Below, one piece after another: positions 53,057 to 61,708 of a DNA stretch of 64,000 bases. Numbering within the stretch: position 1 is the stretch's first letter; every line of letters starts with the position of its first letter. The DNA is from Nocardioides sp. JS614 (lineage in GTDB: Bacteria; Actinomycetota; Actinomycetes; Propionibacteriales; Nocardioidaceae). The position numbers were made by a program, and so were the translations under genes. The notes below the pieces were generated by a model that did no database searches, was not told the origin of the DNA, and saw nothing but the letters and a program-made list of their open reading frames with translations. Location: the NCBI RefSeq assembly GCF_000015265.1, contig NC_008699.1, positions 2,976,001 through 3,040,000 on the forward strand. The letters are read 5' to 3'.

Positions 53057-54424
53057 TCAGCGGCGGCAGCTCCTGGGCGGCGCCCAGGAGCGCCCGGAAC
53101 GGTCGCCCCGCTCGGCGAGCCGGTCCCCGACCGTGCGGACCGCCCAGCGGTCCGGGCGCAGGTCGGGGTCGTCGAGCTCGTCCCACTCGATCGGCACGGA
53201 GACCGGCGCGCCCGGCGCCGGCCGCGGCGAGTACGGCGCGACCAGGGTCTTGTTGATCGCGTTCTGGGTGTAGTCGAGCCGGGCCAGGCCCTTGCGCTGC
53301 TTGACCTCCCACTTCCAGCTGACCAGCTCGGGCACCACCTTCCCGACGGTCCGCGACAGCGTCTCGACCCACGCGCGGGTGTCGTCGAAGGTGTAGCCGG
53401 GGACCACAGGGATCCAGACCTGGATGCCGCGCCGGCCGGTCACCTTGGGGCGCGCGGTGACGCCGACGTGCTCGAGCGCGGTGCGGTGCAGGCGGGCGAG
53501 CACCAGCAGGTCCGCCCACCTGGTCCGCTCCCCGGGATCGAGGTCGATCAGGGCGTACGTCGGCTCGTGCGGCCGCCCCGTGCGCGAGGTCCAGGGGTGC
53601 CACTCGAGGGCCCCGAAGTTCGCGGCCCACACCAGGGCGGCCGGCTCGTCGGGGACGACATACGCCGTGGTCTCGCCCTCGTCGGCGTCCGGGTTCTCCC
53701 AGCAGGTCAGCCACTCGGGCGCGTGCTCGGGCCGCTGCTTGTGCCAGAAGCCGGGCCGGTCGGCACCCTCGGGATACCGGTGCATGTTGAGCGCCCGGCC
53801 CTCCAGGTACGGCAGCGCCACCGGCGCGACGCGCGCGGCGTAGGCGAGCAGCTCGCGCTTGCTGACCGGCGGCCCGTCCGCCGGCGCGGGGAACAGCACC
53901 TTGTCGAGGTTGGTCACCTCGAGCCGCCGGCCGAAGACCTCCCAGGTGCCCTGCTCGCCGAATGACTCGAGCTCGTCGATGGCCTCGTCGGGCAGCGGCT
54001 CGGGGAGCAGCGAGACGCTGGCCTCCGCGGCGGGGGCGTCGGAGCGCCACAGCCGGTCGGGGTCGGCCTTCACCTGGTCGTTGGTGCGTCCACTGACCAC
54101 CGAGACCGGGTGGTCCTCGGGGTCCCAGCCCTCGACGGCGTGCTCGTCGTGCTTGTGCAGCAGCATCCAGTCGTCGCCACCCCCACTGTCGCCCCCGCCG
54201 TCGCGCCGGACGAGGACCAGGCGGCCGCGCAGCTTGCGGCCGTGCACCTCAGCGTGCAGCTCCCCCGCCTCGACCGCGGCGCGCGGGTCGTAGTGCAGCC
54301 GGCGGGCCCGGTGCCGCTGGACGACGAACCGGCCGGTGCCGGCGCCCGGCGCGGGCGCGCCCGCCGGCTCCGGCGTACGCGTGAAGTCGCGCTTGCGCCT
54401 GTAGGCGTCCAGCTTGCCGGTCAC
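53057..54424 (-). CDS. LigD-type NHEJ polymerase with eroded phosphoesterase domain
   Basis: Encodes 455 residues. The N-terminal segment keeps only the ends of the LigD 3'-phosphoesterase domain: FVVQRHRARRLHYDPRAAV joins directly to ELHAEVHGRKLRGRLVLVR, so the central 80-90 residues with several catalytic His/Arg are missing. The polymerase (primase-like) domain (about 155-450) is complete: LEVTNLDKVLFPAP, ALNMHRYPEGADRPGFW, YALIDLDPGE (metal Asp pair), KVTGRRGIQVWIPV and NKTLVAPYSPRP. No ligase domain. The C-terminus is out of the expected frame for its last residues. It works with Ku and a ligase encoded elsewhere. GTG at 54424 overlaps the permease stop (GTGA). Confidence 0.88.
   Translation of the reverse strand: MTGKLDAYRRKRDFTRTPEPAGAPAPGAGTGRFVVQRHRARRLHYDPRAAVEAGELHAEVHGRKLRGRLVLVRRDGGGDSGGGDDWMLLHKHDEHAVEGWDPEDHPVSVVSGRTNDQVKADPDRLWRSDAPAAEASVSLLPEPLPDEAIDELESFGEQGTWEVFGRRLEVTNLDKVLFPAPADGPPVSKRELLAYAARVAPVALPYLEGRALNMHRYPEGADRPGFWHKQRPEHAPEWLTCWENPDADEGETTAYVVPDEPAALVWAANFGALEWHPWTSRTGRPHEPTYALIDLDPGERTRWADLLVLARLHRTALEHVGVTARPKVTGRRGIQVWIPVVPGYTFDDTRAWVETLSRTVGKVVPELVSWKWEVKQRKGLARLDYTQNAINKTLVAPYSPRPAPGAPVSVPIEWDELDDPDLRPDRWAVRTVGDRLAERGDRSGRSWAPPRSCRR
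53070..53090. terminator. Candidate terminator hairpin after the L,D-transpeptidase
   Basis: CTCCTGGGCG and CGCCCAGGAG form 10-bp perfect arms around a single base, 23 bases after the transpeptidase stop. It also lies inside the final codons of the convergent polymerase gene. Confidence 0.5.
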
Positions 54425-55935
54425 CGCACCTCGGTGTCCCGCGGCTGGCCGGACCGCTCCTCACGCTCGGCGCGGCCGACCCGGCTGTGCCGACGGCCGT
54501 AGACGAAGTACACGACGAAGCCGAGGGCCATCCAGATCAGGAACCGCTCCCAGGTCTCGCCCTTGAGGTTGAGCATCAGGTAGAAGCACAGCAGCGTCGC
54601 GAGGGTGGCGACGACGGGTGCGAACGGGGTCCGGAACGAGCGCGGCAGCTCGGGCCGGGTCCGGCGCAGCACCACCACGCCGAGGCTGACCAGGATGAAG
54701 GCGAACAGGGTGCCGATGTTGACCAGGTCGGCGAGGGTGCTGAGGTCGACGAAGCCGGCGATCGCGGCGACCACGAAGCCGGTGATCAGGGTGATCCGGT
54801 ACGGCGTCCCGAAGCTCGGGTGCACCTTGGCGACCGAGCGCGGGAGCAGGCCGTCGCGCCCCATGGCGAACGCGACCCGGCACTGGCCGAGCATCAGGAT
54901 CATCGCGACGACCACCAGGCCGATGCAGGCGCCGACCGAGATCAGGTCGCCCACCCAGCTGACCCCCGCCGCCGAGAAGGCCGTCGCGAGCGGCGCCGGG
55001 TCGTCGGGGTCGATGTCCTGGTAGCTCTGCACGCCGGTGACGACCAGGCTGACGGCCATGTAGAGGACGGTGACGATCGCCAGTGAGCCGAGGATCCCGA
55101 TCGGGATGTCACGCTGCGGGTTGCGCGCCTCCTCGGCCGTCGTGGCGACGACGTCGAAGCCGATGAAGGCGAAGAACACGACCGCGGCCCCGGCGATGAC
55201 GCCGCCGATGCCGAACACCGCCGGCTCGATCCCGAGCAGCGTGGTGATCAGCGGGAGCTGGCGGAAGCCGCCCTCGGCGTCGCCGACGGGCTGGGAGTCG
55301 GGGATGAACGGCGTCCAGTTCGAGGGGTCGACGTACGCGACGCCGACGACGATGACCGCGGCGACGACCGCCAGCTTGATGGCCACCACCACCTGGTTGA
55401 CCATGCTGGAGAGCTTGGTGCCCCGGATCAGGACGAGCATCACCAGCAGCGCGATCACCACCGCCGGCAGGTCGATGAACCCGTCGGCCGCGGAGCCGAA
55501 CTGGGTCGGCACCTCGAACGGCGTCCCGTCGAGCAGCTCCTGGAGGTAACCGGAGAAGCTGGTCGACAGCGCCGCCGCCCCGATCGTGAACTCCAGGATC
55601 AGGTCCCACCCGATGATCCACGCGACCAGCTCGCCGAGGGTCGCGTAGGAGAACGTGTACGCCGAGCCCGCGACCGGCACCGTCGAGGCGAACTCGGCGT
55701 AGCAGAGTGCCGCGAGCGCGCACGCGACCGCCGCGATCAGGAAGCTCAGCGCGAGCGCCGGGCCGGAGTTGGAGGCCGCCACGGTGCCGGTCAGCACGAA
55801 GATGCCGGCGCCGATGGTGACACCGACGCCGAAGACCATCAGGTCCAGCGCGCCGAGCTCCTTGCGGAGCTTGTGGTCCGGGTCCTCGGTGTCGGCGATC
55901 GACTGCTCGACGGACTTGGTGCGCATCAGGCTCAT
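54421..55935 (-). CDS. APC-superfamily amino-acid permease
   Basis: Encodes 504 residues with 12-13 hydrophobic segments. The N-terminus LRKELGALDLMVFGVGVTIGAGIFVLTG carries the GAGIF substrate-binding loop, and helix 6 has FFAFIGFDVVATTAEEARNP, both typical of the cationic-amino-acid-transporter (CAT/YfnA) subgroup. Probably imports or exchanges amino acids or polyamines. ATG at 55935. It is transcribed ahead of the LigD-type polymerase gene through a GTGA overlap, without an obvious functional link. Confidence 0.9.
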   Translation of the reverse strand: MSLMRTKSVEQSIADTEDPDHKLRKELGALDLMVFGVGVTIGAGIFVLTGTVAASNSGPALALSFLIAAVACALAALCYAEFASTVPVAGSAYTFSYATLGELVAWIIGWDLILEFTIGAAALSTSFSGYLQELLDGTPFEVPTQFGSAADGFIDLPAVVIALLVMLVLIRGTKLSSMVNQVVVAIKLAVVAAVIVVGVAYVDPSNWTPFIPDSQPVGDAEGGFRQLPLITTLLGIEPAVFGIGGVIAGAAVVFFAFIGFDVVATTAEEARNPQRDIPIGILGSLAIVTVLYMAVSLVVTGVQSYQDIDPDDPAPLATAFSAAGVSWVGDLISVGACIGLVVVAMILMLGQCRVAFAMGRDGLLPRSVAKVHPSFGTPYRITLITGFVVAAIAGFVDLSTLADLVNIGTLFAFILVSLGVVVLRRTRPELPRSFRTPFAPVVATLATLLCFYLMLNLKGETWERFLIWMALGFVVYFVYGRRHSRVGRAEREERSGQPRDTEVR

Positions 55936-55979
55936 GGGTTCACCGTTTCCGTTCGACCGCGGTCCGAAACGGTCGGCTC

Positions 55980-57188
55980 CTACGGCGTCCCGGCGGCCGG
56001 GTCGTAGAGCGCGAGGATCAGCCGGTCCGCTTGGCGGGCCAGGTCGTGGGTGCTGGTGGCGAACCGCTCGCGCAGCACGGCGTCGGGATCGGCCCCGGCG
56101 ACACCCAGCGCGTCGAGCAGCTGCCACGGAGCCTCGTCGCCGTACGCCTCGACGAGGTACTCCACGGCCCACCAGGCGAGGCCGTAGTGGGCGTCGGAGT
56201 CCTCGTCGTTGAAGGTCGCGTCGTCGGGCAGGTCGGCCACGCCCGCCTCGGCCGCGGCGACCGCGGCCTCGGGGATGCGGCGGTCCTCCGGGGCGAGCGG
56301 CCGGACGGAGACGTACTCCGCGAGCCCCTCGGAGAGCCAGACGGGCACGTCGTCGTCGCGGGTGCCGACGGCGACGTGGGTGAGCTCGTGGCGCACCAGC
56401 CGGTCCCGCTCGCGGCCGGGCCGGTCCACGATCCCCGGGTTCAGCACGAACCGGGTGCCGTCACCGGCGGGGAACGCGACCGCGTCCAGGTCGCCCGGGT
56501 CGTCGCCGGGCACGTCCTCGAGGCCGTCGAGGAACGCCGGGTCGGAGAGCGCGTAGACCACGACCGTGCGCGACCAGTCGTAGGGCACCGCGGCGGACAC
56601 CGCCGCGACCCCGGCCTCGACCGAGGCGATCAGGGCGGGCGCCTGGTCGACGCTGCCGGGGTCGAAGACGCCGAGCACCCCGCTGCCCTCCCGGACCTCG
56701 ACCGGACCGGTGTCCCAGGGCTGCGGGTCGGCCTCGGTCACGGCGGTCAGCAGCATCCGGCCGGGGTGGCGGGCCGCCGGTGCGAACCGGTAGCGGCCCT
56801 GGCGCGTGACCGGGGCGGCGTCGTACCCGGCCAGCTGGAGCGACTCCCGGACCGTCACCCGGTAGGCGTCGCCGTCACGGACCAGGCTGCGGGGGTCGAC
56901 CCGGTAGGACAGCCGGGCGACCGGCAGCTGGCTCAGGTTGCCGAACCAGGTCTCCTGCCGGTCCCGGAACCCGGGTCCGCCGCCGACCAGGCGCGCGAAC
57001 GCGGTCGCGTCGGCGCGCCGTACGACGCGGGCTCGGGCGTCCAGCGCCCGGTCGAGGGCGTGCACCACGTCCCGCGGCACCGCCGCGGTGGCGGGCGGTG
57101 CGGGCTCGTCGTCGGACCCGGAGCAGCCGGCGAGCGCCGCCGCGACCAGCACGGCGGCGAGGAGGAGCCTAGGTCGCCTGCTCGACAT
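55980..57188 (-). CDS. Lipoprotein zinc metallopeptidase (peptidase MA-like)
   Basis: Encodes 402 residues. Lipoprotein signal: hydrophobic about 8-19 then ALAGC with Cys22. The middle is a beta-rich SnoaL-like region (about 40-170). The C-terminal part has the zinc-binding HExxH in [13 protein letters not shown] and a downstream glutamate in [11 protein letters not shown], the gluzincin pattern. Anchored outside the cell membrane; the substrate is unknown. ATG at 57188, overlapping the end of dxs by 20 bases. Confidence 0.85.
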
Positions 57189-59073
57189 CGAGAGGAGAAC
57201 GACCTTCGGTCAGCGAGGTCATGTCCTCCACGATGCGGAGCGCGATCGCCTGCGGGGTCAGGCCGATCCGCTCGAGGATCGCGGCGCGCTTCGCGTGGCC
57301 GAGGAACTGCTGCGGGATCCCGTGCAGGCGGAACGGTGTGTGCACGCCGGCTGCGTTGAGCGTCTGCAGCAGCACCGCTCCGCAGCCGCCGGTCTCGCCG
57401 TTGTCCTCGATGCTGACCACGAGGCGGTGCTCGCGCGCGAGCTCGACGATCGCCGGGTCGACGGGCTTGACCCAGCGCGGGTCGACGACGGTCACACCGA
57501 TGCCCTGCGCGGTCAGCCGCTGCGCCACGTCGACCGCGGTCGTGCCCATCGCGCCGACCGCGACCACCAGCACGTCCTTGGTGCCGTTGCGGACCAGGAT
57601 GTCGGCCCCGCCGGCCCGGTCGACGGCCTCGATGTCCTCGGGCGGCGAGCCCTTCGGGAAGCGCACGACGGTCGGGGCGTCGTCGACCTCGACGGCCTCG
57701 TTGAGCAGCTCACGGAGTCGGGCGGGGTCGCGCGGCGCGGCCAGCCGCAGGCCCGGCACGACCTGGAGGATCGACATGTCCCACATGCCGTTGTGGCTCG
57801 CGCCGTCGTCGCCGGTGACCCCCGAGCGGTCGAGCACGAAGGTGACGCCGCACTTGTGCAGCGCGACGTCCATCAGCACCTGGTCGAAGGCCCGGTTGAG
57901 GAAGGTGCCATACAGCGCCACGACCGGGTGCATGCCGCCCATGGCGAGGCCGGCCGCCGAGGTCGCGGCGTGCTGCTCGGCGATCCCCACGTCGAAGGTC
58001 CGCTCGGGGAAGTGCTTCTGGAAGGCGTCCAGGCCGACCGGGTGCATCATCGCCGCGGTGATGCCGACCAGGTCCTTGCGGCGGTGCCCGAGGTGGACGA
58101 TCTCCTCGGAGAAGACGTCGGTCCAGATCCGGCCCTTGGGCTTCTCCGCGCCGGTCTGCACGTCGAACGGGCCCGGCGCGTGGAACTGGTCGGCCTCGTG
58201 CCGCTCGGCCGGGTCGTAGCCGTAGCCCTTGCGGGTGATCGCGTGCACGATCACCGGGCCGTTGAACCGCTTGGCCTGGGCGAGCACCTGCTCCATCGCG
58301 GCGCGGTCGTGGCCGTCGACGGGGCCGACGTACTTGAGCCCGAGGTCCTCGAAGAGGCCCTGGGGGGCGAGCGCGTCCTTGAGCCCCTTCTTCATGGCGT
58401 GCAGCGCGTCGTACGCCGCCGGCCCGACACCCGGGACGGCATTGAGCCGGCGCTTGACCAGGTCGAGGACGTTCTCGTAGCGCGGGTTGGTGCGCAGCGA
58501 GGTGAGCGCGGTCGCGAGGCCGCCGATCGTCGGCGTGTAGGAGCGGCCGTTGTCGTTGACGACGATCACCAGCTTGCTGGCCTTGGCGATCGCGATGTTG
58601 TTGAGCGCCTCCCAGGCCATCCCCCCGGTGAGCGCGCCGTCGCCGATGACCGCGATGACGTGGCGGTCCTCGCCGCGGATCGTGTAGGCCTTCGCGAGCC
58701 CGTCGGCGTAGCTGAGCGCCGTGGACGCGTGGGAGTTCTCGACGATGTCGTGGGGGGACTCCGCCTGGCTCGGGTAGCCGCTCACGCCGCCCTCGCGGCG
58801 CAGGGTGCCGAAGCTCGCCGCCCGTCCGCACACCAGCTTGTGCACGTACGCCTGGTGGCCGGTGTCGAACACCACCCGGTCGCGCGGGGAGTCGAAGACC
58901 CGGTGGATCGCGAGGGTCAGCTCCACCACGCCGAGGTTGGGGCCGAGGTGACCGGTGTTGGTCGCGACAGTGCGGATCAGGAGATCGCGGATCTCGCTCG
59001 CGAGCTGCTCCAGCTGGGCGTCGCTCAGCCCGCGCAGGTCGGCCGGGGACGCGATCGAGTCGAGGAGGCCCAT
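57169..59073 (-). CDS. dxs: 1-Deoxy-D-xylulose-5-phosphate synthase
   Basis: Encodes 634 residues. Catalytic His in [12 protein letters not shown], thiamine-diphosphate motif [18 protein letters not shown]...[17 protein letters not shown] with the TPP-activating Glu, [15 protein letters not shown], and C-terminal [15 protein letters not shown]. Full length. It joins pyruvate and glyceraldehyde-3-phosphate in the first step of the MEP isoprenoid pathway. ATG at 59073 gives the family N-terminus [14 protein letters not shown]. Confidence 0.97.
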
Positions 59074-59092
59074 AGCGCTCGAGTCTACGACT

Positions 59093-60016
59093 CTAGATAT
59101 CCACGACCGCGACCGCCGGCTCGTGCAGGCTGCCGAGCCAGAGCCGGCCGTCGTGCTCGCGGACGCCGGTGACCATGTGGTACGCCGTGCCGGGCAGGTC
59201 GATGTCGTGGACCAGCCGGCCCGCGTCGTCGAAGGCCTGCGCCCGGATCGTCCGCTTCGGCTTCGGCTGGAGCCGCTCGGGGATCTTCGTGACCGCCTTG
59301 CGCAGCGGCAGCGGGGCGCGCTGGAGGCGCTCGACGACCGGGTCGGTCGGGCTGGCGATCGAGACCCAGACCAGCCCGTCGCTCCCGCGCGCGATGTTGT
59401 CGGGGTAGCCGGGCAGGTCGCTCGTGAGCAGGTCGCGGGTCCCGGCACGCTCGCCGGTCAGCCACCAGCGGACCACGGTCCGAGCGCCGGTCTCGGCCAC
59501 GGCGACGTACGACTCGTCGGCGGCGAGCGCGACGCCGTTGGCGAACGCGAGGCCGTCGAGCACCACCTCGACGGTGCCGTCGGTGCCGAGCCGCCCCAGC
59601 CGTCCGGTGCGGGTGTCCTGGACGAAGTCGTCCTTCCACTGGTCGATGCCGTAGCGGGTGGAGGAGTCGGTGAACCACACGGTGCCGTCGGAGGCGACGG
59701 CGGCGTTGTTGCAGAACATCATCGGCGCCCCGCCGAGTCGGTCCGTGACCTCCTCGACGGCGCCGCCGCGCGGGTCGACCCGCAGCACGCCGCGCCGGGC
59801 GTCGCACACGAGCAGCCGGCCGTCCAGGTCGAGCTCGATGCCCAGCGGCCGGCCGCCGGTGTGGGCGACCCGGTCGATCCGGCCCCCGTCGTGGGCGACG
59901 CGGAAGATGCTGCCGTCCTCGGTGCCGGTGAAGACCGCCCCCTCGTCGGGTCCGGGTCCGGCGACGACGACGTCCTCGGCTCCGGGGCCGGGCACGGGGA
60001 ACACGGTGAGGTCCAT
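59093..60016 (-). CDS. SMP-30/gluconolactonase-like beta-propeller protein
   Basis: Encodes 307 residues of the six-bladed propeller type: [79 protein letters not shown] and [20 protein letters not shown]. The Asn/Asp residues match metal-binding positions of strictosidine-synthase-like/SMP-30 lactonases. It probably hydrolyses a lactone or ester. ATG at 60016; the stop is 19 bases upstream of dxs. Confidence 0.85.
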
Positions 60017-60102
60017 GAGGACATCAGAGCAGGGATCGCACCGGCAGCGCGAGGGCCGACACGGCACCGACCCCTAACCGCGGTCCCGACCAGGCGCGGC
60101 GG

Positions 60103-60132
60103 GATCGACCAGCCGAGCCCCGCCGGTCGATC
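60103..60132. terminator. Candidate terminator hairpin after the Nudix gene
   Basis: GATCGACC (60103-60110) and GGTCGATC (60125-60132) are perfect 8-bp arms around a 14-base loop, in the 184-base spacer between the Nudix stop and the SMP-30-like start. Nothing else was seen in this spacer. Confidence 0.4.
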
Positions 60133-60200
60133 TCCTCCCGCTCCACGGCGAGCGTCAGGCACGGCGGCGACGACGACGGTCGCCAGCGGGATGCCCGCGA

Positions 60201-60629
60201 TCACCCGAGGATGTCGTCGTACGTCGCGGACGCCAGGAACTCGGGGACGACCCGGCGCGCCGACGCGGTCAGGTCGAGCGCCCTGGCCCGACCGGGCTCG
60301 ACGAAGACGATCCGTCGGCCCTCCCCCACCACGATGTCGGCGTCGGTCAGCGTGGTCCGCCCGACCCACACCTGCACCTCGTCGACGGTGCCGTAGGCCT
60401 CGTGGAAGACCTCGGTGTCCCGCCAGAGGGTCAGCTCGCCGGGCGCCAGGCGGATCCCGGTCTCCTCCTCGAGCTCGCGGTACGCCGCAGCCTCGGAGTC
60501 CTCCCCCGGGTCGACGTGCCCGCCCACCAGGCCCCACCGGTCCGGGTCGATCACCGGGCGCTCGTCGCGCTCCTGGAGCAGCAGCCACCCGCGACCGTCC
60601 ACGAGCAGGACGCTGGCGAACCGGTGCAT
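60201..60629 (-). CDS. Nudix hydrolase
   Basis: Encodes 142 residues with a complete Nudix box GGHVDPGEDSEAAAYRELEEETGI (G-x5-E-x7-REUxEExGU, about 37-59). Hydrolyses a nucleoside-diphosphate-linked substrate with Mg2+; the exact one cannot be told. ATG at 60629; divergent from the GH18-like gene. Confidence 0.9.
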   Translation of the reverse strand: MHRFASVLLVDGRGWLLLQERDERPVIDPDRWGLVGGHVDPGEDSEAAAYRELEEETGIRLAPGELTLWRDTEVFHEAYGTVDEVQVWVGRTTLTDADIVVGEGRRIVFVEPGRARALDLTASARRVVPEFLASATYDDILG

Positions 60630-60698
60630 GCGCTCACGCTATCGATGCCCGGCCGGGCCTATCTGGGGGACGCGGTCGAGGGTGGGAGGCTGACGCTC

Positions 60699-61688
60699 AT
60701 GCTCCTCGTGGTCCGCCTCGTCGCGGTCGTCCTCGGACTCACGCTGCTCGCCCCGCTGCCGGCCCAGGCCGGGCGCCCGGACGGCCTCGAGGTGACCGGC
60801 TGGATCCTCCAGAGCAGTCCGAACCGGCTGGTGAGCCGCAACGCCGACGGGCTGAGCACCCTCAGCGTCGCGGGGGTCGAGATCACCGCGGCCGGTGACC
60901 GGGTCGCCGCACCCACTGCAGACGCGCAGCGGCTGCTGCAGGCGGCGCACCGCCACGGGTTGACGGCCGAGCTGCTGCTGAGCAACTACAGCGACCGCCT
61001 CGAGACCTTCGACCGGCGGGCTGTGCACCGGCTGCTCTCCGACCCCGACCACATCGCGGCGGTCGCCCGCCGGCTCGCCCGGCACGTCAGCGACCAGGGC
61101 TGGGACTCGGTCAACGTCGACCTCGAAGGAGTACGCCGCAGCGACGGCGACGGGCTGGTCGCCCTCGTGCGGGCGCTCCAGGACGAGATGCCGGCCGAGC
61201 GGACCGTCTCGGTCGACATCAGCGCCGCGACCTCGGTGCGCGCCTACCGCGACCGGGGCTACCGCTTGGCGGGCCTGGCGGCGGCGGCCGACGTGATCGC
61301 GGTGATGACCTACGACATGCACGGACCGTGGTCGCGGCCCGGACCCATCGGGCCGCTGCCGTGGCAGCGCGACGCCCTGGACGCGCTGCTGTCCGTCGTA
61401 CCCGCCGAGCAGGTGCTCCTCGGGGTCTCCGGCTACGGCTACAGCTGGCCGGCGGACGGCGGTGGCCGCAGCCTGACGCTGCGGCAGGCGCGGGGCATGG
61501 TCAACCGCGACGGCGCGACCGTGCGCTGGCGCCCCCAGCTCGGCGAGTGGACCACCCGGCTCTCCAACGGAACGGTGCTGTGGTGGTCCGACGGCCGCTC
61601 GTACCGTGCGCGCGTGGCCCTGGCCCGGGAGTACGCCGTGCGCGGGCTCGCCGTGTGGCGGATCGGATCTGCGGACACCCTGCGCTGA
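60699..61688 (+). CDS. Secreted GH18-like glycoside hydrolase
   Basis: Encodes 329 residues: signal peptide (about 1-24, cleavage after AQA) and a TIM-barrel of the chitinase-18/spore-cortex-hydrolase type. The catalytic strand reads WDSVNVDLEGV, fitting DxxxxDxE with Glu as acid/base; AVMTYDMHGPWSRPGPIGP and VLLGVSGYGYSW follow, as in SleL/YaaH-type enzymes. Acts outside the cell on a beta-glycan such as peptidoglycan or chitin. ATG at 60699 with GGGAGG upstream. Confidence 0.88.
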   Translation: MLLVVRLVAVVLGLTLLAPLPAQAGRPDGLEVTGWILQSSPNRLVSRNADGLSTLSVAGVEITAAGDRVAAPTADAQRLLQAAHRHGLTAELLLSNYSDRLETFDRRAVHRLLSDPDHIAAVARRLARHVSDQGWDSVNVDLEGVRRSDGDGLVALVRALQDEMPAERTVSVDISAATSVRAYRDRGYRLAGLAAAADVIAVMTYDMHGPWSRPGPIGPLPWQRDALDALLSVVPAEQVLLGVSGYGYSWPADGGGRSLTLRQARGMVNRDGATVRWRPQLGEWTTRLSNGTVLWWSDGRSYRARVALAREYAVRGLAVWRIGSADTLR

Positions 61689-61695
61689 GCGGCCC

Positions 61696-61701
61696 TATCC
61701 T
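61696..61701 (+). promoter_or_regulatory. -10 box TATCCT of a leaderless promoter
   Basis: TATCCT ends 7 bases before the ATG at 61709, matching the leaderless geometry. Confidence 0.5.
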
Positions 61702-61708
61702 TCGCTGC

